Notes under the pieces: generated by a model
What the model was told of the DNA's origin: nothing
Seen by the model: only the letters and a program-made list of their open reading frames with translations
Database searches by the model: none
Source: Planctomycetota bacterium
Lineage (GTDB): Bacteria; Planctomycetota; SBBH01; JAHFOU01
Length of the DNA stretch: 9,288 nucleotides
NCBI GenBank assembly: GCA_023261525.1
Contig: JAHFOU010000074.1
Location: 1-9,288 of the forward strand
Direction of reading: 5' to 3'
Shown: piece after piece, positions 1 through 4,312 of the stretch
Position numbering within the stretch: the stretch's first letter is position 1
Layout: every line of letters starts with the position of its first letter
Translations under genes and position numbers: made by a program

Positions 1-156
1 GTAGATGGTGTCGAAGGCGAGGGAGGACTTGCCGGAGCCGGAAAGGCCGCTGAAGACGACGAACTTGTCGCGGGGCAGGACGAGATCCACGCCCTTGAGG
101 TTGTGCTGGCGGGCGCCGCGGATGGTGATGCTGTGCTGGGGGTCGAAGGCGGCCAT
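1..156 (-). CDS. uvrA: UvrA, excinuclease ABC subunit A (N-terminal 52 codons, gene continues beyond window)
   Basis: The DNA-damage-recognition ATPase of UvrABC nucleotide excision repair; it scans DNA with UvrB in the cytoplasm. Read on the minus strand from the ATG at 156-154, the protein opens with the hallmark UvrA N-terminus: an IRGARQHNLKGVDLVLPRDK segment (residues 12-31), then a Walker A loop GLSGSGKSS (residues 37-45) followed by LAFDTIY at the window edge. In full-length UvrA the next residues continue the first ABC ATPase domain, so only about 5% of the usual 940-970 residues is present. A Shine-Dalgarno AGGAG lies at 175-171, about 13-14 nt before the ATG, which is long but usable. 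The gene is divergent from the VOC gene at 226 and appears to share its palindromic promoter region (183-197). Identification rests on strong family motifs. Confidence 0.95.
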   Translation of the reverse strand, partial: MAAFDPQHSITIRGARQHNLKGVDLVLPRDKFVVFSGLSGSGKSSLAFDTIY

Positions 157-182
157 GGGCGGAATTTCGCTCCTGGGTGAAT

Positions 183-197
183 CCGGTATGATACCGG
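183..197. promoter_or_regulatory. Palindromic bidirectional -10 region for uvrA and the VOC gene
   Basis: CCGGTAT-G-ATACCGG is a perfect inverted repeat with 7-bp arms around one central base. It contains TATGAT on the plus strand (187-192) and TATCAT on the minus strand (193-188), so each divergent gene has a good -10 hexamer inside the same symmetrical element. Predicted starts are about 199 (+) and 181 (-), giving leaders of roughly 25-27 nt that include each gene's Shine-Dalgarno. Neither side has a good -35. The symmetry could equally be a repressor operator over both promoters; those readings are inference. Confidence 0.55.
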
Positions 198-200
198 CCT

Positions 201-215
201 TCCCTTGCCAAGGGA
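201..215 (+). promoter_or_regulatory. 5' hairpin overlapping the VOC ribosome binding site
   Basis: TCCCTTG-C-CAAGGGA is a second perfect 15-nt inverted repeat, three bases after the first. As RNA it can fold into a 6-bp stem TCCCTT/AAGGGA with a GCC loop. The right arm contains most of the Shine-Dalgarno AGGGAGG (211-217) that serves the ATG at 226. If transcription starts near 199, this hairpin sits at the extreme 5' end of the message and partly masks the ribosome site. The function as a translational control or 5'-stabilising element is inference. Confidence 0.4.
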
Positions 216-225
216 GGCACAATCC

Positions 226-603
226 ATGAAGCCCGTGAACCTCACCGCGCTCAAGCCCTTCATCCCTTCCGGCAAGGACTTCCCGGCCGCCAAACGCTTC
301 TTCCTGGATCTCGGGTTCTCCATGAATTGGGAAGCCCCGGGCCTTGCGGAACTCCAGCTCGGCGCGGCGGCTTTCCTGCTTCAGGACTTCCACCATCAGG
401 ACATGCAGGACAATCTCATGATGTACGCGACCGTCGACGACCTCGACGCCTGGTGGAAGCACATCCAGACCTCGGGCGTCCTGACGCGCTACGCCGGCGT
501 GCGCGCCAAGGCGCCGACGGACTACCCCTGGGGCCAGCGCGAGGTCCACCTCGTAGACCCGGCCGGCGTCTGCTGGCATTTCGCCGCCCAGAAACCGCGT
601 TGA
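226..603 (+). CDS. VOC-superfamily (glyoxalase/bleomycin-resistance fold) protein
   Basis: A 125-residue protein with the length and pattern of a single vicinal-oxygen-chelate domain pair. The N-terminal half has a KDFPAAKRFFLDLGFSMNWE segment (17-36), the usual helix and strand in which a VOC protein folds over its ligand. The C-terminal half repeats the pattern with VDDLDAWWKHIQ (70-81) and ends in PWGQREVHLVDPAGVCWHF (101-119), matching the family's 'PWG.RE..L.DP.G..W.F' ending. VOC members include glyoxalases, dioxygenases and antibiotic-binding proteins; the substrate here cannot be told. The ATG at 226 was preferred over the in-frame TTG at 205 because AGGGAGG (211-217) lies 8 nt before it. 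The stop codon TGA (601-603) overlaps the -35 box of the next gene. Confidence 0.85.
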   Translation: MKPVNLTALKPFIPSGKDFPAAKRFFLDLGFSMNWEAPGLAELQLGAAAFLLQDFHHQDMQDNLMMYATVDDLDAWWKHIQTSGVLTRYAGVRAKAPTDYPWGQREVHLVDPAGVCWHFAAQKPR

Positions 604-628
604 AGCCCGCGGCGGGATGAGGTAGATT
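600..628 (+). promoter_or_regulatory. Sigma70-type promoter giving a leaderless response-regulator mRNA
   Basis: TTGAAG (600-605), a 17-bp spacer, and TAGATT (623-628) form a good promoter. Exactly 6 nt separate the -10 box from the ATG at 635, so the predicted +1 is the A of the start codon. No Shine-Dalgarno stands at a normal distance. The -35 box includes the stop codon of the preceding VOC gene. Confidence 0.6.
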
Positions 629-634
629 CCGGCC

Positions 635-1024
635 ATGGCAAACCGCATCCTGATCGTCGAGGACGAGGAAGGCATCCGCGAGATCGAGAAGATCGTCCTG
701 CAGAAGGACGGCTACCAGGTCGAGACGGCCGAGGACGCCAGGATCGGCCTGACCAAGGCCAGCGCCGGAGGCTTCGACCTCATCATCTCCGACATCATGA
801 TGCCCGGCATGGACGGCTTCCAGCTCCTGCAGGAGCTGAGGAAGGTCCCGGCCTCCAAGTCCGTCCCGGTGATCTTCATCACCGCCATGGACGAGCAGCG
901 CGACAAGATCAAGGGCCTCAACCTCGGGGCCGTCGAGTACATCACCAAGCCCTTCTCCACCCGCGAGCTCCTTGAGAAGATCAAGGAGGTCCTCATCTCG
1001 TACCGCAAGCCCGCCCAGGCCTGA
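635..1024 (+). CDS. Single-domain response regulator (CheY-like receiver)
   Basis: A 129-residue stand-alone receiver domain that would accept a phosphoryl group from a histidine kinase and pass the signal by protein contact, as it has no output domain. All key positions are visible: acidic pair E9/D10 in RILIVEDEEG, phospho-acceptor D53 in LIISDIMMPGMDG, switch residue T83 in IFITAMD, and K105 in YITKPFS. After the receiver only a short tail (YRKPAQA) remains. The start at 635 fits the promoter at 600-628 and implies a leaderless message. No histidine kinase is adjacent; the partner must be elsewhere. A methyltransferase-like reading frame follows with no gap, in the +1 frame. The TGA stop at 1022-1024 is followed by C. 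Confidence 0.93.
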   Translation: MANRILIVEDEEGIREIEKIVLQKDGYQVETAEDARIGLTKASAGGFDLIISDIMMPGMDGFQLLQELRKVPASKSVPVIFITAMDEQRDKIKGLNLGAVEYITKPFSTRELLEKIKEVLISYRKPAQA

Positions 1025-1400
1025 CCTGTCCCCCTTCGAACGGGGGCTCCTGGAAACCCTTCCCGCCGGGGCCGCCGTCCTCCACCTGGACGCGACCTAC
1101 GGCCGGCCCGTCGCCGGGGCCTGGCCCTTCCCCGACCGGAGCGTCGACGCCGTGGCCATGTTCGGCCTCCTCCACCTCCTGCCGGAGGACGCCAGGCGCC
1201 AGGCCTACGCCGAGATCCTCCGCATCCTCAGGCCCGGGGGCATTCTGGCGCTCTCCGTCCCCACCTGTGCGCCTCCGTTCACCCCCGGAGGGATCACGGA
1301 CGAACTCCTGACGGCCGGCTGGGGGGCGATGACGGTGCGCAGGGACCGGGGGTTCCTGCGGACGCGGGGACTTGGCGTGCTGGCCCGCGCCCCGCTATGA
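972..1400 (+). CDS. Methyltransferase-like protein lacking the SAM-binding N-terminus (possible remnant)
   Basis: The reading frame resembles the second half of a class I SAM-dependent methyltransferase (Methyltransf_11 type). WPFPDRSVDAVAMFGLLHLL matches the 'LPFPD.SFDAV.....LHHL' motif IV/V region, and EILRILRPGGILALSVPT matches 'E..RVLRPGG.L.LS.P'. The motif I Gly-rich loop (D.GCGTG) that holds SAM is absent; only about 30 residues precede the homologous part, too few for it. The start is unclear. TTG 972 lies inside the response-regulator gene, 53 nt before its end. CTG 1026 directly follows the regulator's stop. The first conventional starts, GTG 1152 and ATG 1158, would cut into the domain. 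Third-position G/C bias suggests the frame is or was coding. It could be a decayed gene, a small methyltransferase-like binding protein, or a frameshift extension of the regulator. The stop TGA (1398-1400) overlaps an ATG at 1397. Confidence 0.55.
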   Translation: MRRSRRSSSRTASPPRPDLSPFERGLLETLPAGAAVLHLDATYGRPVAGAWPFPDRSVDAVAMFGLLHLLPEDARRQAYAEILRILRPGGILALSVPTCAPPFTPGGITDELLTAGWGAMTVRRDRGFLRTRGLGVLARAPL

Positions 1401-1401
1401 T
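1372..1401 (+). promoter_or_regulatory. Promoter of the small unknown gene, within the end of the methyltransferase-like gene
   Basis: TTGGCG (1372-1377), an 18-bp spacer and TATGAT (1396-1401). Seven nt separate the -10 from ATG 1409, predicting a leaderless or one-base-leader transcript. There is no Shine-Dalgarno. Confidence 0.5.
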
Positions 1402-1408
1402 CCCGTCC

Positions 1409-1627
1409 ATGACCTACATGAAGAGCGCCCAGTTCGTGCCGGACAAGGGCCAGGCCCTCACCATCTACGAACTGAACGAGGACGGAACCATCGCCCGCTT
1501 CGTCACCCACCTGACCGGGACCGGGGAGACCACCCGCAACGAGAAGCCCGTGGTGAAGCGGCTCTATCGGCCCGAGACCTGCCAGCCCTCCTCGCCGGAG
1601 GAGTTCGCTCAGTTCTGGGGCGCGTAG
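1409..1627 (+). CDS. Small protein of unknown function (72 aa)
   Basis: I do not recognise a family. The 72 residues start MTYMKSAQFVPDKGQALTIY, have no signal peptide or membrane segment, and look like a small mixed alpha/beta fold with an acidic/polar middle (ELNEDGTIARFVTHLTGTGE) and a C-terminal PSSPEEFAQFWGA. The in-frame ATG at 1397 (four codons upstream) overlaps the previous stop as ATGA and would suggest coupling. I prefer 1409 because the TATGAT box at 1396-1401 covers the 1397 ATG and lies 7 nt before 1409. The last 19 bp overlap the end of the convergent HEAT-like gene. Steady G/C third-position bias supports coding. Confidence 0.7.
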   Translation: MTYMKSAQFVPDKGQALTIYELNEDGTIARFVTHLTGTGETTRNEKPVVKRLYRPETCQPSSPEEFAQFWGA

Positions 1628-2019
1628 CCCTCCCACCACGTCCGCCACGCCGCCGGATCCGGGCGCGTATCGTTCTCGGCGTCCCGGAAATCCTCGCCCG
1701 TCGCCTCCCTCAGGGCCTCGTGACAGACCTTCACCACGGACGGGTGGGGGTCGTCCAGCAGTCCGATGAAGAGGGGGATCCATCGCGGGTCCTTCCGGCG
1801 CTCGAACTCCATCAGGGCGTTCAGGCGGTAGAGGATGTCGGCCGGGCGGGCGGGGTGGCTAGCGCGGGGCGAGGCCAGAAAGGCGTGAAGGCCGTCGCTG
1901 TCCTCGCGGGCCAGGGCATCCTGGTACGCCTTCCCCTCCCGGAGGGTGAGCCAGGAGCGGATTCCCGCCGCCGCCAGGAGGACACAAAGGACGATCAGGA
2001 TCCAGTCTCCCCAGGTCAT
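1609..2019 (-). CDS. Membrane-anchored HEAT-repeat-like protein
   Basis: 136 residues. Residues 5-21 (DWILIVLCVLLAAAGIR) form one N-terminal membrane segment or uncleaved signal anchor with no lipobox. The rest is helical: DALAREDSDGLHAFL (35-49), then PADILYRLNALMEFERRKD, then WIPLFIGLLDDPHPSVVKVCHEALREATGEDF (80-111). That last part is a typical HEAT-repeat helix pair, followed by the DPAAWRTWW ending (121-129) often seen at the end of HEAT-type proteins. HEAT repeats are protein-binding scaffolds, so a role in an envelope-associated complex is likely; the partner is unknown. The start at ATG 2019-2017 follows a promoter whose -10 is exactly 6 nt upstream, with no Shine-Dalgarno. Its last 19 bp overlap the convergent small gene. 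Confidence 0.75.
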   Translation of the reverse strand: MTWGDWILIVLCVLLAAAGIRSWLTLREGKAYQDALAREDSDGLHAFLASPRASHPARPADILYRLNALMEFERRKDPRWIPLFIGLLDDPHPSVVKVCHEALREATGEDFRDAENDTRPDPAAWRTWWEGYAPQN

Positions 2020-2025
2020 GCCGCC

Positions 2026-2055
2026 AGCATACCGCCTGTACGCCGGCCCCGACAA
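2026..2055 (-). promoter_or_regulatory. Leaderless-type promoter of the HEAT-like gene
   Basis: On the minus strand, TTGTCG (2055-2050), an 18-bp spacer and TATGCT (2031-2026). GGCGGC (6 nt) separates the -10 from the ATG at 2019, so the predicted +1 is the start codon. Confidence 0.5.
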
Positions 2056-2061
2056 TCCCGC

Positions 2062-2077
2062 GTCAGGAGGGCCTGAC
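2062..2077. repeat. Inverted repeat GTCAGG-N4-CCTGAC
   Basis: Six-bp perfect arms separated by AGGG, lying 7 bp beyond the -35 box of the HEAT-like gene promoter. A dyad at this place could be a regulator binding site; it is not followed by a T-run, so a terminator is unlikely. Confidence 0.35.
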
Positions 2078-2112
2078 AGCGGTCCCAGTGGAATCTGTGC
2101 GTTTCTTGTAAC

Positions 2113-2128
2113 CCCATGATCCCATGAT
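2113..2128. repeat. Tandem direct repeat, 2 x CCCATGAT
   Basis: Two abutting perfect 8-bp copies upstream of the gene at 2203. Function unknown; it might be a binding site or a chance duplication. Confidence 0.4.
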
Positions 2129-2202
2129 GGTTGAATCCGACGCCTAGGACGGCATGAGGCTTGCCCTCTCCCTGGAAGAACCCCGTGTAGGAGGGCCCCG
2201 CC

Positions 2203-2643
2203 ATGAACCTCGATCTCCCCCTTCTTCTCCTGGAGCCCCGAACACCGGCGACGGTCCGCCACATCCCCTTCCTCCTCCACCTGAGGATCCGGCTCGGCAT
2301 GGCCACCGAATGCGAGCGCGTGGAGTACTTGAACTCGCGCTGGCAGGGCCGGAACCCTTCCACCCTCTCCGCCCTGACGATGCGCGGCCTCAAGGGCCTG
2401 GTCCCCGTGGGACTGGGCTCCCTGGCCATCCTCCTGACCCTGGGGGCCTGCCCCGCCAGGCAGGAGGCTCCGGCGCCTTCCCCCCGGCCCATGGCCCCCG
2501 TCGTCGTGCGGAGCTACCACCTGGACGTGCATGTGGGGGAACGCCGCCTTGAGGAGGACTGGCAGGAGGCCGCGGGCGGCACGCCGGAGGAATCCCTCTC
2601 CCGGCACCTGGACCTGCTGGCGGAGCGCCTGGCCTCGAAGTAG
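2203..2643 (+). CDS. Small single-pass membrane protein or lipoprotein of unknown function
   Basis: From ATG 2203 the product has 146 residues. It has a 60-residue N-terminal region of uncertain nature and one hydrophobic segment (about 66-82, VPVGLGSLAILLTLGAC). A Pro-rich linker follows (ARQEAPAPSPRPMAP), then a roughly 50-residue polar C-terminal domain rich in Glu/Arg and Leu (HLDVHVGERRLEEDWQEAAG ... RHLDLLAERLASK). ATG 2203 has a good Shine-Dalgarno (AGGAGGG, 2189-2195) and the strong G/C bias begins there. If instead ATG 2380 is used, the product is an 87-residue lipoprotein with an ideal signal (MRGLKGLVPVGLGSLAILL) and lipobox LGAC (Cys 24), but that ATG has no Shine-Dalgarno and no -10 box before it. 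ATG 2299 is a third option. I recognise no family. Confidence 0.55.
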   Translation: MNLDLPLLLLEPRTPATVRHIPFLLHLRIRLGMATECERVEYLNSRWQGRNPSTLSALTMRGLKGLVPVGLGSLAILLTLGACPARQEAPAPSPRPMAPVVVRSYHLDVHVGERRLEEDWQEAAGGTPEESLSRHLDLLAERLASK

Positions 2644-2656
2644 GCACCAGTTCTGC

Positions 2657-2683
2657 TAGGATACGCTCCCCCGAAAGGAGCGT
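2657..2683 (+). promoter_or_regulatory. Promoter -10 and dyad at the CoA-binding gene start
   Basis: An extended -10, TGC-TAGGAT (2654-2662), has a fair -35 (CTCGAA, 2634-2639, or TCGAAG) at the end of the preceding gene. It is followed by the inverted repeat ACGCTCC (2663-2669), loop CCCGAAA, GGAGCGT (2677-2683). The right arm contains the Shine-Dalgarno core GGAG (2677-2680), 6 nt before ATG 2687. In a read-through transcript from upstream the hairpin could mask the ribosome site. In a transcript starting near 2669 the left arm is mostly absent, so the dyad may instead be an operator. Confidence 0.45.
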
Positions 2684-2686
2684 CCC

Positions 2687-3154
2687 ATGAGCGATGCCTG
2701 CGACCTGACCCAGCGTCCCGGAGCCCTGCCCCAGCGGAGGCCGCCGACCCCCGAGGGGATCCGTGACGTCCTGACGAAGAGCCGGACGGTCGCGGTGATC
2801 GGCCTTTCGGAGGACCCGTCCAAGCCTGCGTACGGCGTGGCCGCGTATTTGAAGAAGCAGGGCTACCAGATCCTGCCCGTCCATCCCAAGGCCGTCACGG
2901 CCCTGGGCGAGAAGGTCCACCGCTCCGTGGCCGAGATCCCCGGCCGCGTGGACCTGGTCTACATGTTCCGCGGGGCGGACGCGGCGCCGGGCGTGGTGGA
3001 AGAGGCCGTCGCCAAGGGCGCCAAGGCCGTCTGGATGCCCGAGGGCGTGGTGAACGAGGAGGCCGCCGAGAAGGGCCTCCAGGCCGGCCTGGCCGTGGTC
3101 ATGGACCGTTGCGCCCAGAAGGAGCACCTGAGACTGGGGCTGGGCGCCCTCTAG
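2687..3154 (+). CDS. CoA-binding domain protein (YccU family)
   Basis: 155 residues forming one CoA_binding_2 Rossmann domain. VAVIGLSEDPSKPAYGVAAY (35-54) is the nucleotide-binding beta-alpha-beta motif; LPVHPKA (68-74), VDLVYMFRG and AVWMPEGVVNEEAAEKGLQA follow in family order. The signature VMDRCAQKEHLRL (139-151) matches the conserved 'VMDRC.K.E..RL' ending. Homologues (YccU in enterobacteria) resemble the CoA-binding domain of succinyl-CoA synthetase but lack the catalytic domains, and their physiological role is unsettled. The first 25 residues are a polar extension. Shine-Dalgarno AAAGGAG (2674-2680) sits 6 nt before ATG 2687. The upstream gap is 43 bp; downstream, 135 bp holding repeats precede the barrel gene. 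Confidence 0.9.
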   Translation: MSDACDLTQRPGALPQRRPPTPEGIRDVLTKSRTVAVIGLSEDPSKPAYGVAAYLKKQGYQILPVHPKAVTALGEKVHRSVAEIPGRVDLVYMFRGADAAPGVVEEAVAKGAKAVWMPEGVVNEEAAEKGLQAGLAVVMDRCAQKEHLRLGLGAL

Positions 3155-3163
3155 TCGCCATCG

Positions 3164-3192
3164 CTGTACAGCGGCGGCGGAGCCCTGTACAG
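3164..3192. repeat. Paired palindromes CTGTACAG, 21 bp centre to centre
   Basis: Two identical 8-bp perfect palindromes CTGTACAG lie at 3164-3171 and 3185-3192. The 21-bp register is two DNA helical turns, as expected for two dimers binding one DNA face. Because each unit is self-complementary, the pair can also form one hairpin: 8-bp stem, then an inner GGC/GCC stem. It lies 10 bp after the CoA-binding stop codon and about 100 bp before the barrel gene. No T-run follows, so it is not a classical terminator. An operator for the barrel gene is the favoured inference. Confidence 0.5.
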
Positions 3193-3253
3193 ACCCACGG
3201 CCCCGGGCCGCCCCGCTTCCCTCTCGGAAGCTCCGGCACGCCGTTTGCTTTTT

Positions 3254-3288
3254 GGAGCGCGACCCCTTCTCTCTTACAGGAGCGCTCC
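3254..3288 (+). promoter_or_regulatory. Hairpin able to mask the barrel gene's ribosome binding site
   Basis: GGAGCGC (3254-3260) pairs perfectly with GCGCTCC (3282-3288) across a 21-nt loop. The right arm abuts the ATG at 3290 and the Shine-Dalgarno AGGAG (3278-3282) touches the stem. GGAGCGCTCC (3279-3288) is also palindromic by itself. The transcription start is not clear; weak candidates are TTGCTT (3245-3250) with a pyrimidine-rich -10. Confidence 0.4.
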
Positions 3289-3289
3289 G

Positions 3290-4213
3290 ATGCAAACCCG
3301 CCTTCTGCCCCTCTCCGGACTCCTTGCGACCCTGCTCGCCGCAGGAATGATCCGGGCCGACGACACCACCCTCCAGAATCCGGCGGATGCGCACAAGAAG
3401 CCGGAGGCCCACGCGCCGGCCTACGAGGAGAAGCGGATGCGCTCCTGGGAGCTCCCCCCGGTGACGGTCACCGGGAAGGTCTTCACCCTCCGGGAGGAGG
3501 AGAGGGTCGGGTCCTACGGCCAGCCCCGCTGGACGGCCCGCCGCCTCTTCGGGGAGACCCGGACCTATGTCATCCCCGAGGGGCAGATCGAGTACGAGTT
3601 CTGGTTCATCTCCACGTCCCCCCGCCACGGCCCCACCACCGTCAAGACCCAGCACGAGATCGAGATCGGACTACCCCACCGCTTCCAGGTGGACCTCTAC
3701 GAATTCAGCGAGAAGGAAGGCAACGAGGGGACCCGTTCGACGGGGCAGAAGTTCGAGGTGCGCTACGCCCTGGCCAACTGGGGGGAGATCTGGGGCAATC
3801 CCGCCCTCTACACGGAATGGGAGCAGAATGACGCCGCGCCCGACCATTTCGAGAACAAGCTCCTCCTCACCGGGGAGTTCTCCCCCCGCTGGCACTGGGG
3901 CGGCAACCTGGTCTACGAGCACGAGACCGGAGGGGACCTGACCAACTCCTACGAGGTCACCGGCGGCATCACCCGCACCTTCAAGGACGAGGTGTTCGCC
4001 CTGGGCCTGGAGTCCAAGTTCGCGCTGGAGGACAACAACGACCTGAGGGGGCGCTGGGACAGCCTGGGCTACTTCGACAAGGAATGGCTGCTCGGCCCCA
4101 CCCTGCAGTTCCGTCCCCTGCCCCAGATGCACATCAACCTGGCCGCCCTGTTCGGCATGACCCTGGAGTCCCCCGCCTTCAAGCCCACCCTGGTCATGGG
4201 CTGGGAGTTCTAG
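3290..4213 (+). CDS. Outer-membrane beta-barrel protein of unknown family
   Basis: 307 residues. The N-terminus is a signal peptide (MQTRLLPLSGLLATLLAAGM..., likely cut after A23 in IRA|DD). A polar region with LPPVTVTGK (55-63) follows; it resembles the start of many TonB-dependent receptors, but no plug domain is present and the length is too short for one. From about residue 92 come alternating amphipathic strands with short turns, e.g. IEYEFWFIST, TVKTQHEIEIGL, FQVDLYEFSE, FEVRYALANW, HWGGNLVYEHETGG and INLAALFGMTLE. The protein ends in MGWEF; a C-terminal aromatic (F307) is the usual outer-membrane barrel assembly signal. It may be a small porin-like or structural barrel; cargo is unknown. 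ATG 3290 was chosen for AGGAG 7 nt upstream and the exact placing of the signal peptide. Confidence 0.85.
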   Translation: MQTRLLPLSGLLATLLAAGMIRADDTTLQNPADAHKKPEAHAPAYEEKRMRSWELPPVTVTGKVFTLREEERVGSYGQPRWTARRLFGETRTYVIPEGQIEYEFWFISTSPRHGPTTVKTQHEIEIGLPHRFQVDLYEFSEKEGNEGTRSTGQKFEVRYALANWGEIWGNPALYTEWEQNDAAPDHFENKLLLTGEFSPRWHWGGNLVYEHETGGDLTNSYEVTGGITRTFKDEVFALGLESKFALEDNNDLRGRWDSLGYFDKEWLLGPTLQFRPLPQMHINLAALFGMTLESPAFKPTLVMGWEF

Positions 4214-4215
4214 CC

Positions 4216-4261
4216 CGAATCCTCGGAAGGCCCCGGGTCGGTTTCGGATTCGCCTCCTTTT
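4216..4261 (+). terminator. Possible weak terminator after the barrel gene
   Basis: CGAATCC (4216-4222) and GGATTCG (4246-4252) are perfect 7-bp arms starting 3 bp after the barrel stop codon, followed by a pyrimidine stretch CCTCCTTTTCC. The 23-nt loop is long and the T-run is only four, so this is a marginal intrinsic terminator. Confidence 0.3.
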
Positions 4262-4294
4262 CCGCCCGGGGTGCCCGAGGGCAGCGCCTTCCGC

Positions 4295-4300
4295 TATGAT
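4295..4300 (+). promoter_or_regulatory. -10 box of the DedA gene with an all-G discriminator
   Basis: TATGAT is followed by seven G residues (4301-4307). With standard spacing, +1 is the last G (4307), leaving a 6-nt leader before ATG 4313 and no Shine-Dalgarno. No convincing -35 is seen (TGCCCG at 4272-4277 would give 17 bp). Confidence 0.4.
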
Positions 4301-4312
4301 GGGGGGGTCCCC

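Larger units (their letters stand above)
2020..2202. other. Intergenic stretch with a hairpin and a tandem 8-bp repeat
   Basis: The 183 bp between two divergent genes lack the strong third-position G/C bias: only about 70% G/C at the relevant positions up to 2190, against about 90% just after. This supports non-coding status. It holds the HEAT-like gene promoter, an inverted repeat GTCAGG-AGGG-CCTGAC (2062-2077), and a perfect tandem repeat of CCCATGAT (2113-2120 and 2121-2128). I see no recognisable riboswitch consensus. The promoter for the following + strand gene was not clearly identified. Confidence 0.5.

Noticed and set aside
983..990. Perfect Shine-Dalgarno AAGGAGGT inside the response-regulator gene
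   Set aside because: No start codon in the methyltransferase-like frame lies 5-10 nt downstream; the bases encode Lys-Glu-Val of the receiver's last helix.
1022..1026. Programmed +1 frameshift like that of release factor 2
   Set aside because: TGA-C context is present, but the upstream codon GCC would re-pair poorly after a +1 slip and no strong upstream Shine-Dalgarno-like stimulator stands at the right distance. Mentioned only as one option.
2016..2492. Minus-strand frame of 158 codons over the gene at 2203
   Set aside because: It would share third-position bias with the plus frame, but the bias falls away below 2190 where this frame would continue, and its sequence is Arg-rich without a recognisable fold. 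Kept as an alternative in the start-site finding.
3164..3192. LexA-type SOS box reading of the CTGTACAG pair
   Set aside because: The enterobacterial LexA box is CTGT-N8-ACAG; here the half-sites abut with no spacer and the outer pair is too far apart. The neighbouring genes are not DNA-damage genes.
2390..3655. Minus-strand frame of 421 codons
   Set aside because: It covers the well-supported CoA-binding gene and the start of the barrel gene in antisense, and its translation is low-complexity Gly/Arg/Leu without motifs.
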